Below, one piece after another: positions 46,758-58,590 of a stretch of 64,000 nucleotides of DNA. Every line of letters starts with the position of its first letter. The first letter of the stretch is position 1. The notes below the pieces were generated by a model. The model saw only the letters and a program-made list of their open reading frames with translations. It was not told the origin of the DNA and ran no database searches. This DNA comes from Ecdyonurus torrentis (Eukaryota; Arthropoda; Insecta; Ephemeroptera; Heptageniidae). A program made the translations under genes and the position numbers. The stretch lies in NCBI GenBank assembly GCA_949318235.1, contig OX439133.1, forward strand, positions 7,258,137-7,322,136, read 5' to 3'.

Positions 46758-47070
46758 CGCTATAGCGACTTGTCAGTTGAAATGTGAAAAATAAGAGTAC
46801 AAATATTTTTAGTAATTTTTCCTCATGAGGGTAGTTTATGAGTAAGCAAAAGAGTGTACTAGCCATAGGTGCATTTGTTTGTTGTTCTTTTTATTATTAT
46901 TATTATTTTTTTTTTTAGAGTTTTGCTTTTTAATTTTTTTCAACCACTTGGAGCCTTTTAGTTTGAAGGGGGAGGAAGGAGGTCGCTTTTTTGCCCCCCC
47001 CCCCTCTTCTGGGTCTGCCCTTACTACATATATTTTTTAAAGTTATAATGCAACTTTTCTCCTTCCGCAG

Positions 47071-50000
47071 ATGATGTTTGCAGGTCATTGTCATGGTTGT
47101 GCACAGAAAAAAGCAGCCACAGCTTCTTTGCTGGACCAAAAGTTGGAGAGAGCAGTAAAATTTCTCAATATTGAGGTGATAGTATGAAAATAATAACAAT
47201 AAATTATTGCAATTTGTATATTAAAAGCTCATGGCACACATACAGTACACTCAAGCTACACCATGGATAGCTACACACTCTGTACCCATCAAAGCAATAT
47301 GACACTTTCTTCAGAAAACAGTCGAAATGTCATCTTAATTGACAGCAACATTGCCAAAGCGTAACACCTACATCTCCATTAATGAATGTGTATGTAAGTG
47401 TTTCATTTGTAATGCTGCTGGCACTTCAAATTTATTATTTTTTTTCTCGGAAAGCGGCATCACTTTGATAGATAATCATTAGAGTAGCTTGGGTGTACAT
47501 ATAATACACATGTCTAATTAAAATAAACAATTAAACTGTTGTGTATTAATATTTTAAAAACTTAGAACACCTAAAACAACAAAAAACATGTCTCATATAC
47601 TAGCATACACAGTACCTAATATACCTAAATATCAACAGCAACATACTAACATACCTTTCTAATAATGTATCCTATTATCTCTATTTAAAGCACATATAAC
47701 TGCAGTAATAGTTTGATAAATCCTTATATATATATATATATATCCCTATATATATATATACCTACTTATATACTTATTTATCAAACTATATACGTTTAAA
47801 AAATATTTAGAAAATCGATGGTTGAGATTAGAGCACGTTGCATTGAAAATTAATAAAATGCTAAGATTGAAACAAATATTTGCATCCCTAGTTCCAATTT
47901 ACTATATAAATTAGAGAATCTTTGCGTGTTATTAATTTTCAATTCAATGTGTGCTCTAATCTCTACCAACTATTTTCTAAATATTTTTTTAAACATAATT
48001 AATACCACACAGAGAGCACACATTGAATTGAAAATTAATAAAACGCAAAGATTCTCTAATTTATATAGTAAATTGGAACTAGGGATGCAAATATTTGTTT
48101 CAATCTTAGCATTTTATTAATTTTCAATGCAACGTGCTCTAATCTCAACCATCAATTTTCTAAATATTTTTTAAACGTATATAGTTTGATAAATAAGTAC
48201 AGTACAGTAAATTTTAATATATTTATTCACTTAAAAAAGCAATTTCTTGGATTGCAATTAATTAAAAAATAAGTATGTACCTATAGATAAGGAAGAAATC
48301 AAGTGTATTTGTATAGCTGCTAACTTGTATTTTGAACTCCACAGAAAGATGAAGACAAAGATAAAGAGGTATGCAGAGAATGTGAGGAGCAACTTGATCG
48401 TTGGTCCATGTTTCTACATAGAGCAGAGAAAGTTCAAGAATTGTTCAGAGTTGCTGCTCAACGTGATGCGGCAATCAAAGAGCGCGCCTTGTGTGAGAAA
48501 TTTAACATCCAAGCTTGCATCGTGAGAGTGGAGAGAGTTGCCAGTGTTGTTGGTGAGCAAGAAGTTGATGTTGAGTCCAGTGTAGTTTTAGAGAGCAACG
48601 TTGCAAGTGTCAGTAACAGTGCAGTTACGCATGTTAACAAACTTAGCTGTCTCAAATGTCACAAAGATTTCCGATTCAATGCTCAATTAAAAGATCACAA
48701 TGATAGATATCACAGCTCAGAGCATGCTTATCAATGTACAATATTTGATAAGAAATTTAAAACTCAAAGGGACTTGCAGAGTCACTCTAATAGCCACTTT
48801 GAGAAAAGACCATTAAAATGTGAAATATGTTCAGCTGCATTCAAATTTCGATCAGTTCTTAATAATCACAAAAGGCAAGTTCATTCTAATAACAGGCCAT
48901 ACAAATGTTCATTGTGTTCTTATGCAGCTAAAACCAAGGTACAACTTATGAATCACAAAAGTCAAGTCCATTCTGATAACAGACCATACAAGTGTTCATT
49001 GTGTTCTTATGCAGGTAAAATAAAGGCTAAACTTAAGTTACACACACTGAATGTACATTCTGACAATGATCTTAGACAATTTAAATGTTCCCTGTGTTCG
49101 TATGCAGCTAAAACAAAGCCAGCTCTACTTTCACACAAAAGTCATGTTCATTCAAACCTCAGACAATTTAAATGTTCCCTGTGTTCTTATGCAGCTAAAA
49201 CAAAGCCATCTCTACTTTCACACAAAAGTCAAGTTCATTCCAAACTCAGACAATTTAAATGTTCACTGTGTTCTTATGCAGCTAAAATAAAGTCAGCTCT
49301 ACTTTTACATAAAAAATTAGTTCACACTGACGAAAGACCATTTAAATGTCCACAGTGTTCATATGCAGGCAAAACCCTCTCATTTCTTTCTGTTCACAAA
49401 AAACAAGTTCATTCTGAGAACAGACCATTTCAATGTCCACTGTGTTCTTATGCAGCTAAAACAAAGTCAGCTCTACTTTCACACAAAAGTCATGTTCATT
49501 TCAATGTCAGACCATTTAAATGTACACTATGTTCTTATGCAGCTAAAGCACAGCAAGCTCTACTTTCACACCAAAGTCAAGTTCATTTCAATCTCAGACC
49601 ATTTAAATGTTCTCTATGTTCTTATGCAGCTAAAAGAAAGACATATCTTGTTTCACACATTAGCCACGTTCATTCTAACCTCAGACCATTTAAATGTTCA
49701 CAGTGTTCATATGCAGCTAAAACAAAGCCAGCTCTACTTTTACATATAAAAGTAGTTCATTCTGACGACAAACCATTTAAATGTCCACAGTGTTCATATG
49801 CAGGCAAAACCTACTCAAAGCTTTCTGCTCACAAAAAACTTGTTCATTCTGAAAACAGACCATTTAAATGTTCTCTGTGTTCTTATGCAGCCAAAACAAA
49901 GAAAGATATTCTTTCACACAATAGCCAAGTTCATTCCAACCTTAGACCATATAAATGTTCACTATGTTCTTATGCAGCTAAAACAAAGTCACAACTTCAA

Positions 50001-50291
50001 GTACACAAAATGGGTGTTCATTCCAGCCTCAGACCATTCAAATGTTCACAGTGTTCATTTGCTTTTAAATTAAAATCCTCTCTAAATTGTCACATAAAAT
50101 ATGTCCATACAAATGTTCACGCAAGTTTTAAGTGTGGCCAATGTGACAAGACATTTAAATGTAAAGGTAACTTACTGCTGCATATTAAGAGGCACAGTGA
50201 CCCATGTCCTTATGTATGCAGTGAATGCGAAAGAAATTTTAAAAGTATTTCAGGATTGAATTATCACAAACTAAAAGTTCATTCTAAGTGA
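47071..50291 (+). CDS. ZAD-like C2H2 zinc-finger protein 2 (19 finger-like repeats)
   Basis: Two coding exons, 47071-47175 and 48345-50291, joined in phase 0. About 683 residues. The ZAD-like part reads CHGC (unit 1 has CRAC) and VCRECEEQLDRW. Nineteen C2H2-like repeats follow. Repeat 2 has Phe for its second Cys (CTIFDKKF), so 18 look complete. Most are CSLCSYAAK type; finger 3 and the last three (CSQCSFAF, CGQCDKTF, CSECERNF) correspond to those of protein 1. Expansion is internal. The loss of Arg in CRxC, the broken finger and the unclear upstream exon may mean relaxed constraint, although the long frame is intact. The intron holds a 430-bp palindrome. Confidence 0.85.
47770..48205. repeat. 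430-bp palindrome with a nested inner inverted repeat
   Basis: TTTATCAAACTATATACGTT, GATTAGAGCACGTTGCATTG and CTAGTTCCAATTTACTATAT are mirrored on the right. A second inverted repeat (ATTGAATTGAAAATTAAT) occupies the centre. In intron 2 of ZAD gene 2. Confidence 0.85.
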
Positions 50292-51988
50292 AAGTGCATT
50301 TAAATAAAAGCATTGTGGTAAAACATTTAAAAACCACAGAAACTGACGTTCTCATTTCAAAGTTAATTCAAATGTTAATTTGCCAGCAAAGTTAAATTAT
50401 GTCAATGTTAAAGCTAAATTGAAGTAATAGTTAATGATAATGTTCCTTGGTATTTTTGATAAGTAAATGTTTGCATGCCTTTATTCTTATTTTTAGTTCT
50501 CTATACTTGGCACTTCATAAATCACAAGTATAAAGGTGTAGTTATTTTGTATCTGTGCTAGCAAGATTTTCACCAAACTATGGGACTCTCTTCACTATGG
50601 TAAGGCCCTTGGTGGTTTTCTCCTATCCTTTTCTTTCAATTTATCATATATATAATACAAATATTATTTGTGTGCATACATGTGTATCCATATTGTACCT
50701 CTGAGTATGCACTTAGAAATAAATTCCATTACAAATAAAAAGGTAGGACAAATGTCTTTTGAATTGTATCATTATTAAGTATAGAGGTAATGTGACACCA
50801 GTACACTTAAACTAAATTACTAAATTAAAAAAGTTCAAATAATAACTAGTTATAACTACATAAAATTCAAATGTGTGCTAAAGCAGAATTCTTGTTTTGT
50901 GTGTTCATTTGTCTGTTTTTGATATTAATATTTTCTATATTATATATTGTCTTAAATTGTATGTACAAATGTAATATTATTTACTAGCGTTCAGAAGTTT
51001 TGATACAATCTAATTTAATATTAATTAATTACTTCAGTTTCTCTGCTGAAATGAAAGGGTGATGAAAACCAGCAACAACAGTCACTTTACCACTATACCA
51101 CTTTACTTTATATTATAGTATGTAATCGTATATAATATTCATTATAGTCATTGAAGGCATTAGAAAAGTTGTAAAAGTCATGTGATTCAAGTATAAAATT
51201 TTCTTTGTTATTTCCATGCTAGCATCATTTTTAACACATGCAATACGTACCCTATATTTCTTCAGTATAAAAGTAAAAAAAAAAAGAAAAAAAGAACAAG
51301 AAAAAGAAAGACAGCAATAGATTTTACACAGATTTTTGTGCTGGAAACTCAGACTTGGCTATTACATTATGTAGATAGAAAAACCATAGATGTGCGTTTC
51401 CATATTATCTGTTGTACAGTATACCTTCATGTAGAGTAAGTTTATATTTTCAGCACAAAATGTAGACATATTTATATTTTTTATTTATATTGCATTACGC
51501 AATTGTTTAAATGTGTTTTTTCTTCATTTGTAGTGCTTTTAAAAATGTCTTTTGTATACATATTTTTAATTTATTTTGTGAGGGGAAAAAAATTGCAATA
51601 AATTTTGTTTGCACCAAATTCTGTTTGTCTTTTTGTTATATAATTAAATAAGGTGCAAGGTATATGTATAATTAATTAGGAGCTTATTAAATAAAAATTT
51701 ATTTGATTTAAGTACAAATAATATCAAAGGAGTTTTATCAGAGTGAAAACTATTTACAAATGGTTTAAATAATTTTTAAACTATAACCTCCAGTTTTATT
51801 TGACCAACTCATCTTCATATAATTTTTTTTAATGGAATAATTGTCTGATAATTTTATTGAACTTTTTATCTGAATAATTTTAATATATAGAATTTTTTTT
51901 AACTACAATGTGCGATAAATTTATTCAACCTCTAGATAAAAAATTCTTTATGCAATAAAACCTGATAACATATGCATAATGCTTTTCT
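50292..51988. other. 3' flank of ZAD gene 2, paralogous to the ZAD gene 1 flank
   Basis: Non-coding. Collinear with 41772-44310: TTAATGATAATGTTCCTTGG, TTGTTTTGTGTGTTCATTTG, AAACCAGCAACAACA and CCTCCAGTTTTATTTGACC occur in the same order in both. Family L and A elements are absent here. Confidence 0.7.
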
Positions 51989-51999
51989 GTTGAAAATCA

Positions 52000-54900
52000 T
52001 ACATACATACATACATATCATGACGCTATAAATCCCTTTCGGGGTAAGCCAACAACACAGATGTTTTATCCTGACCCAGTGATAGACCTCCACAACTTCC
52101 TATCCTGACATACTTCACTTGCTTCCGCCAGTCTCATACCTTGTTTCATACATTTCCTTTTGCATTTCATACTGCGTACATTCTTATTTTTCAAACATCT
52201 TCCAACCACCTCAGACCATGATGTTTTAGGCCTGCCTCTATCTCTCCTTCCACCCACTCTACTATGAAATACCTGCTTTGCTATTCTTTCATCACCCATT
52301 CTCTCAACATGACCAAACCACCGTAATACACTGTTCTCATACTTCTCAGTCACAGTTTCTTTTACTCCACATTTCTCCAACACCCAAGTATTCCTTACCC
52401 TATCTAATCTTGTTTTACCACACATACTTCTAAGAAAACTCATACCAACAGCATTCACCCTACTCATATGCCTACTCTGACATACCCATGATTCAGAACC
52501 ATATAAGATAGTTGGGAGTAAGACAGAATTGTACACTGTAAGTTTTGCTTTGTTTGATAAAGCATCACTCTTGGCCAATCCTGCCATGCTGCCAACTACT
52601 TTCCTACCTGCCGCCACTCTCCTCTCAATCTCCCCATCTATACTTCCATTCTCTTGATATAATCTTCCCAAATATACAAACTCTTTCACTCTTTCCAGCT
52701 TTTCTCCATTCAGTGTGAATTCATTTCCATCATCATTTTCTCCACCAAATACCATTACTTTAGTTTTCCCAACATTTATTCTCAGATCCATTTGTTCTGT
52801 GCTTTCTTCCAACCTATCAATCATCTCTTGCAATTCTTCCTCACTCTCAGCCACCATCAACGCATCATCAGCGTACAACAACATCCACACCATTAACAAA
52901 CCTACGTTTACTCCACTTCCATACTTTTCAGCCAACTTTATACATTTATCCATGAAAATATTGAATAACCACGGCGACATCACACATCCTTGCCTAACGC
53001 CTCTACCCACTTTAAACCACTCACTCAACTTTCCGTTTACTCTCACACATGCCTTACTACCTGCATACATGGCTTTCACACCCTCAAGTAACTTCCCTCT
53101 CACCCCATATTCATCTAATACACTCCACATCATACTTCTGTTCACTCGATCATATGCTTTCTCTAGATCTACAAACACAGCAAATACTTTCTTTCTTGCG
53201 TCCATACATTTCTCAATCAACTGCTGCACAGTGAAAATCTGATCAGTGCAGCCCCTGCCGGGCATAAAACCACATTGCACTTCTGAGATATGACCCTGTG
53301 TAACCTTTTGCACCTTATCAATCACCATCCCTCCGTACATTTTACCAGGTATACTTAACAAACTAATTCCACGATGATTTTTACAGTCATACTTATCCCC
53401 TTTTCCCTTATATAACGGAACAATCACAGCACATACCCAGTCTTCAGGTACTCTACCACATTTGTAACACATATTAAATAACTGTAACATTTTTACTTCC
53501 AGAGACGCTCCTCCATACTTTACCATTTCACTTGTTACTCCATCTACTCCAGCTGCCTTGCCATTTTTTAACTTTTTTACAGTATTCTTTAAATCATTCA
53601 ATCGAAACTCAATCATCTCCTCATTTACTCCGTTTGATTCATTCTCCTTTTCCTCCTCCATTCTTTCTTCCCTTTCCCCTCCATCCAAAAACAGATTCAT
53701 AAAATACTTTCGCCAACATTCTCTCCCCTTCTCTTCATCCCACACAATTTCTCCTCTTTCATTCTTTACTCCGCCTGCACTTTTACTATTACTTCCTTTT
53801 CTCACTTGATTCACCATCTTCCAGTACATTTTTCTATTACCCATAAATTCACTTTGCATTTTCTCTTCAAATTCTCTCCTTGCATTCAACTTACTCTCTA
53901 GCACACTCTTTTTTGCATTCATTCTTTTCTTTTTATACACTATAAATAACTCCTTTTTTTCTAATTCATTTTTTGCATCAATCATCTTCAAATATGCTCT
54001 CTTTTTCTCCTCAATAGCCTCTCGTACCTCATCATTCCACCATGCATCCCCAGCTATACGACCAACCACAGCCTCACCACATACTTTCCTTGCAGTCTCC
54101 ACACAAGCTTCTTTAATTACCTTATACCCCCATTCAACATCATAGTCATTCATAACCTTTTTCTCCCACTCTTTTGTTACCAGAAATAACCTCTCGTTCA
54201 TCCCCTTTGTATACATCCTTCTCTCCTCCACCTCCTGTAATTTTTCCACTTTTATTCTCTTTTGTACCACTTTTACCTTCTTATGCTCAATCCATTTATT
54301 TCCTAGATCTACTCTAGACACAACCAAAAAATGATCTGTACCACATTCACTTCCTCTACACACTCTTGTATCTTTCACCTTTCCTTTCAGTCTGTTATCA
54401 TACAGAATTAAGTCAATCATACTTTTCTGCTCATTGCGCACCCATGTGTACTCATGTATTCTTTTATGCTTAAACCATGTATTTGATACAAACAACTCAT
54501 GTTCCACACAGAAATTTACGATACTTTCACCATTACCATTCACTCTAGAGTCACCAAATCTACCAACCACATCTTCCAATCCACTTCTTTTCCTACCCAC
54601 CCAACCATTCATATCTCCTAACACAATAATTCGCTCTCCCTTTTCACATTCACTTAGGACAGTACTCAACTGCCTCCAAAACTCATCCTTTACATCATCA
54701 TCCTCTCCATCCACTGGTGCATAACATACCACAAACACAACCCTAGTAATACCCACTTTCATTCTCATCCACATCAACCTTGGGGACACACATTCATAAT
54801 TTCTCATCATACTTTTTACTCTGTTACTTAAAATTATCCCAACCCCTTGACTTCCATGCTCATCTGAACCCACCCCAGACCATAATGCTAAAAACCCGTC

Positions 54901-55168
54901 ATCCATTCCACTCACATCCTTCTCTCTACCACTACCAAGTGCACGAATATTACTCACATCTTTCCCTTTCCTCTTTGTCTCAGTTACACACAATACATCT
55001 AATCCTCTTTCACACATCACACTCACCAACTCTTGCTCCTTACCACTGACTCCTCTCACATTCCATGTACCAATTAACCAAGATCGCGCCAAGTCAAGTC
55101 CTGCTGGTGAGCCGTCCGATTTCAGACACCGTTGCTCACCATAACGCTGCCTGTCCGAGGCAGGTTTG
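52000..55168 (-). mobile_element. Complete RTE-like non-LTR retrotransposon insertion
   Basis: The 11-bp duplication GTTGAAAATCA occurs at 51989-51999 and 55169-55179. The paralogous unit 1 site (TATTGAAAATCAGGAACG near 44297) is uninterrupted. The element runs on the minus strand, starts AACCTGCCTCGGACAGG, and ends in a short 3' UTR (CTTACCCCGAAAGGGATTTA) and an ATGT microsatellite tail, as RTE-type elements do. About 3.17 kb. Confidence 0.88.
52066..55092 (-). CDS. Endonuclease-reverse transcriptase of the RTE-like element
   Basis: A single intact frame of 1008 codons. The N-terminal apurinic-type endonuclease shows GTWNVRG, VTETKRKG, VLGDMNGWVG and GTDHFLVVS. The reverse transcriptase shows FVDLEKAYDRVNRSMMW, VRQGCVMSPWLFNIF and YADDALMV, with the catalytic Asp pair. 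The C-terminal region has RWFGHVERMGDERIAKQV and RDRGRPKTSW, typical of this group. The listed start codon is TTG; the frame continues open upstream to the element edge with no ATG before codon 26, so the true start is unclear. It would nick target DNA and copy its own RNA there. No internal stop or frameshift was seen, so it may be recently active. Confidence 0.9.
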   Translation of the reverse strand: MARSWLIGTWNVRGVSGKEQELVSVMCERGLDVLCVTETKRKGKDVSNIRALGSGREKDVSGMDDGFLALWSGVGSDEHGSQGVGIILSNRVKSMMRNYECVSPRLMWMRMKVGITRVVFVVCYAPVDGEDDDVKDEFWRQLSTVLSECEKGERIIVLGDMNGWVGRKRSGLEDVVGRFGDSRVNGNGESIVNFCVEHELFVSNTWFKHKRIHEYTWVRNEQKSMIDLILYDNRLKGKVKDTRVCRGSECGTDHFLVVSRVDLGNKWIEHKKVKVVQKRIKVEKLQEVEERRMYTKGMNERLFLVTKEWEKKVMNDYDVEWGYKVIKEACVETARKVCGEAVVGRIAGDAWWNDEVREAIEEKKRAYLKMIDAKNELEKKELFIVYKKKRMNAKKSVLESKLNARREFEEKMQSEFMGNRKMYWKMVNQVRKGSNSKSAGGVKNERGEIVWDEEKGRECWRKYFMNLFLDGGEREERMEEEKENESNGVNEEMIEFRLNDLKNTVKKLKNGKAAGVDGVTSEMVKYGGASLEVKMLQLFNMCYKCGRVPEDWVCAVIVPLYKGKGDKYDCKNHRGISLLSIPGKMYGGMVIDKVQKVTQGHISEVQCGFMPGRGCTDQIFTVQQLIEKCMDARKKVFAVFVDLEKAYDRVNRSMMWSVLDEYGVRGKLLEGVKAMYAGSKACVRVNGKLSEWFKVGRGVRQGCVMSPWLFNIFMDKCIKLAEKYGSGVNVGLLMVWMLLYADDALMVAESEEELQEMIDRLEESTEQMDLRINVGKTKVMVFGGENDDGNEFTLNGEKLERVKEFVYLGRLYQENGSIDGEIERRVAAGRKVVGSMAGLAKSDALSNKAKLTVYNSVLLPTILYGSESWVCQSRHMSRVNAVGMSFLRSMCGKTRLDRVRNTWVLEKCGVKETVTEKYENSVLRWFGHVERMGDERIAKQVFHSRVGGRRDRGRPKTSWSEVVGRCLKNKNVRSMKCKRKCMKQGMRLAEASEVCQDRKLWRSITGSG

Positions 55169-55221
55169 GTTGAAAATCAAGAACGTTTTAATACTATTAA
55201 ATTAAATGTATTTCATATTAT

Positions 55222-55376
55222 TATAGTCAGCATGCACTATTATACTAATTCACCAAACTGATCTTTTAGGCCCAAATATAAAAGTTCCCCCCCCCCCTCC
55301 TCTTTACAAGTACTAATTATATACGAGTAGTGTGTACATTACATTCAATTATTTGAAGGCAACTACAGGAAAACGA
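55222..55376 (+). pseudogene. Dead copy of the Kazal terminal exon (unit 3)
   Basis: TTCAATTATTTGAAGGCAAC then TACAGGAAAAC. The cysteine codon TGC is TAC and the end is replaced by the element starting at about 55377. Confidence 0.7.
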
Positions 55377-55795
55377 GCTTTTTCGAGTTGAGCTCGTGAA
55401 TGACTCGTAAAAAAAAAACGAGCTTTTGAAAATAATTCAAGCTAAAGCACAATTTTTGAAGAAAGCAAAGCAAAAAATGTTTGTAATTTTTGTTTAAATT
55501 TGCATTTTTAATATTCTATGTTGCAAAATAAGCTGTTTAAAATATTTTTAAGATTTATTTTATTTTTTTTATGACTTTTATCCTTCAAAAACAATTTTTT
55601 CATAATAAAAATCGAACTTTTTTCTTCATAGGCTCGAAGACTTGTTTTTAAGCTTTGACTCAAAATTCGAGCTTTCCGAGCTTTGGCTCGTTATTCGAGT
55701 TTAAGCTCGATTTCAAGCTAAACCCGGGTTTCAAGTCAAACCGGGTTAACAAATGTCAGCCCGGGCTAAAAATATTTCGAGTTTTTTACAGCTCT
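55377..55795. mobile_element. Repeat rich in CGAGCTT motifs
   Basis: Many CGAGCTT/AAGCTCG and CCCGGGTT motifs in both orientations, resembling hAT-type subterminal repeats. Breaks the Kazal exon copy. Exact ends not determined. Confidence 0.5.
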
Positions 55796-56429
55796 AATGC
55801 TCTAATATATTATTTTTTTTTTTAATGCAAATGGGTTAAATTTTTTTTCCACTTTTACAAAATAAATTATTATTTATTTATTAAACACCAAGGTGTACTT
55901 ATACATATTTATATAGGTCTACATTTTTGCATATTGACTTAATGATAGGGCCCGAGATGGACAATGAAGTAAGTGGTACCTAGTACATAGGCCACTACAT
56001 AATACACATACACATTTATCATTACACTCGTGATATTCTTTAATTTGACAGATTACATGGTGGAAACCATGCACCGCATAACGGGTAAATACATGCCTGT
56101 CTGTACAGTTTGGGCCTTTCCACCCATTAATATTATTAATATTAAATGCAGGGGTATTATAGAAGGTATTATAGTGATGCGAATGATGATTGATATATGA
56201 AAGCAATAAAAATATATTTTGGTTATAATAGCACCTTACAAATAATAATTTATGCAACTGCTTCGCATCAACAAGCATGCTAGAGACAATTTAAATAAAA
56301 ACTTCAAATAATGACAAAATATATCACGTCTACGTAAAATATTTAAAATGTTAAAAAATTCCATAGAAATTTTTGAAAATTGCGGGCTTGATTTACGCTC
56401 AACGCTCATCAACTATTTCCACTATTGGT

Positions 56430-56556
56430 CACGTGATGTAAACAAACTTTTTCCGGCTTCAGCATTTTATTGTTTTTGTTAGAAATGTTGCCTATTTTTA
56501 TATTTTTCTATCTTTTCGTTTTATAATTGTAACTATACTGTTGTTTTAAAACAAAG
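56430..56556 (+). promoter_or_regulatory. Promoter and non-coding first exon of ZAD gene 3
   Basis: TTGGTCACGTGATGTAAACA and ACTGTTGTTTTAAAACAAAG, donor GTAAGATATT at 56557, almost as in unit 1. Confidence 0.5.
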
Positions 56557-56960
56557 GTAAGATATTTATGCAACTTAATAAATAATAAAACAATTATTTA
56601 GACCATTCCTGGATTATTCAAAAAGGTGTTGCTTGCAGCCAATGTTATACATACATTACATACATATTATGTACAAACACGGATGTAGACTGCCACAATT
56701 ATTATAGTCTTTGCTCTATGAAGTTATTATTTCAAATTAAAATTTTCAAGTTACTTGTTCCATATGTGTGTCTTAGTTAATGTCATAACCTAAGACTTTT
56801 GACTTTAATAAGCTTGTGTCCTCTATGGTCGGTACCTATGATAAACATATGGTCGGGAAACTCGAGACCCAGTTGTTATTAGCAGCTACATATATAGGTC
56901 CCAATATTAATATGCAAATAAAAATCCTCATTGTTACAAAGCTTCTGTAATACAGAGTAC

Positions 56961-57323
56961 AGCCTTGTTACTTTGTGTGAACCCGTTCCCGTTGGATCCC
57001 TGAAGTTGAGTAACGTTGCCGGACAGGCCGGAGCATATGGTCAATTCTTGCATGGGTAAAACCATACAAAGCTTGGTGGCGAGGCTGTGCTGGCAGTTTG
57101 ACCACTGCTTGCTAATGTGAGTGGTCAACTCTTGGTTTCAGAGAGTCAGTGGTCAGGGACGCAAAGAGATCTGGTAGTCAAGCCCAAGGGAGTGTGATAA
57201 CGGGTTGAACCTGCAGAGGTCTGGTAAGCCTCAGATAATACATATTAAAGCCCATACTGAAAAGGTTTAATCATGGCTTATACTATAAGTAAAATGTATT
57301 ATGGCATCATGATGTTTAACTTT
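56961..57323 (+). repeat. 5S rRNA-derived SINE
   Basis: Head sequence ACCCGTTCCCGTTGGATCCC, TGAAGTTGAGTAACGTTG and TTCTTGCATGGGTAAAACCA parallels the animal 5S rRNA internal promoter (AAGTTAAGCAACGTCG and CTTGGATGGGTGACCG in 5S). A non-5S body of about 240 bp follows. Imperfect direct repeats starting TTACAAAGCT at 56934 and 57324 may be the target duplication. In intron 1 of ZAD gene 3. Confidence 0.65.
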
Positions 57324-57916
57324 TTACAAAGCTCCTTTCTAACACAGAGCAATATGAGCAGCTAGCTCATATTAGGAGAACTACTAATATAAATTTACTA
57401 TATTTTGTTTAAGGATAAGCGAGCCACCGTACTTAACAGTACATTTGCCGCTATAGATAGAGACATTTAATATTATTATTATACAGTTAATTAATGCTCT
57501 ATTCATTAATATTTATTTTGGTCTAGGTTAGAAATTTCTTCACTAACACTGTGTTTAGTCTGTAAGCTCATACAAATTTTTCCCAATTCTTGATCTATTA
57601 TTTTTCAATCAAATCTTTATTACAGGACTGCCAAAGCTTCCTTCCACTATAATCAAAGGTAAAATTTGTTACTGGGCTAAAATTACATTTTTTAGCATAA
57701 CCCTTATTAAATGTTCAGTGTTTGATAATAAGTGGCATATCTTCCATACCACTTTTGGTCTGCATGACCAGGTCATATTAATCTAAAATAAAAAAAACCT
57801 TTATTGAAAAATAACAAAAAGTCCAAGTTTAAGTTGTACTAGGTACCTCATTAATAATATAATTAATAATTATTTAGAAAATTTAATGATAATAATTTGT
57901 TTTTCTTCTCCCACAG

Positions 57917-58021
57917 ATGATGTTTGCTGGCTATTGTCGAGCGTGTGCAGAGAAGAAACATACCACAGCTTCTTTACTGGACCAAAACTTTGAAAAAGCA
58001 GTTGAATTTCTCAATATAGAG
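57917..58021 (+). CDS. First ZAD exon of a third zinc-finger gene (partial)
   Basis: Acceptor CTCCCACAG, then 35 codons beginning ATGATG with CRACAEKKHTTASLLDQNF and ending in LNIE. Followed by donor GTGAAT as in unit 1. Open and well conserved, with CRAC intact. Its partner exon (VCRECEEQL plus fingers) is not found before 64000, so the gene is either split by a long intron or truncated. Confidence 0.6.
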
Positions 58022-58400
58022 GTGAATATTTTAATGTATATAATTCAATATAAGGAAAGATCCAGCACGGTTAGGATAAATATAAAGAAAAAATATACAA
58101 ATACCAGCAAGGGCCTTACTTACTACATACTGTAGAAGTTAAATGGAGAGGTCAAGGTCTCACATGGCACTGATAACATACAGTATTCATAAAATGCACT
58201 TGCATTAAAAAAAAAATTAAAAAAAAAAAAGTAAAGCAAAGAAAGAAAAAAAAGGAAAAGGCTACCATTTTTAATGCAACTAGACTATCTGATTGCATAT
58301 AATATTGTCACGTGCAATTATGTGTAGCAATAATTAATATTATTGTTACACATATTTGCACAAATGACAAAATAAAGTGACTCAGCAAGGGATGAGTGGC
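58022..58400. other. Intron-like flank of ZAD exon 3
   Basis: The first 60 bp resemble the start of the ZAD gene 1 intron. From 58134 comes the end motif of the nested repeat at 40973 (GAAGTT, GAGGTC, GGTCTCACATGGCAC). The remainder is A-rich. Confidence 0.45.
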
Positions 58401-58590
58401 GAGGCGCTCGCACGCACTAACAACTACAGGTCAAAGTGCGTGTGAGGTCACGAGCTCATCACTTGCGGGCCGGGGCGATGCATACGCCGTTATCATTATT
58501 AATCTTCTCTCTCTGGTGAACGGGTGCGAGAGAAAGTGCGAGCGCAAGGGTGGAAGCCGGAATGTTAGAACCCACAACATGTAAGTTTAA
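58390..58590. other. GC-rich island of unknown role
   Basis: GGCGAGGCGCTCGCACGC, GCGGGCCGGGGCGATGC and GTGCGAGAGAAAGTGCGAGC stand out from the AT-rich background. A donor-like ATGTAAGT follows at 58580. Could be a first exon or CpG-like promoter, or part of an unrecognised element. Some end sequence (GGAAGCCGG / CCGGCTTCC) recurs inverted at 58980. Confidence 0.35.

Noticed and set aside
52715..55049. Several + strand frames rich in Ser, Pro and Thr
   Set aside because: Antisense shadows of the reverse transcriptase ORF.
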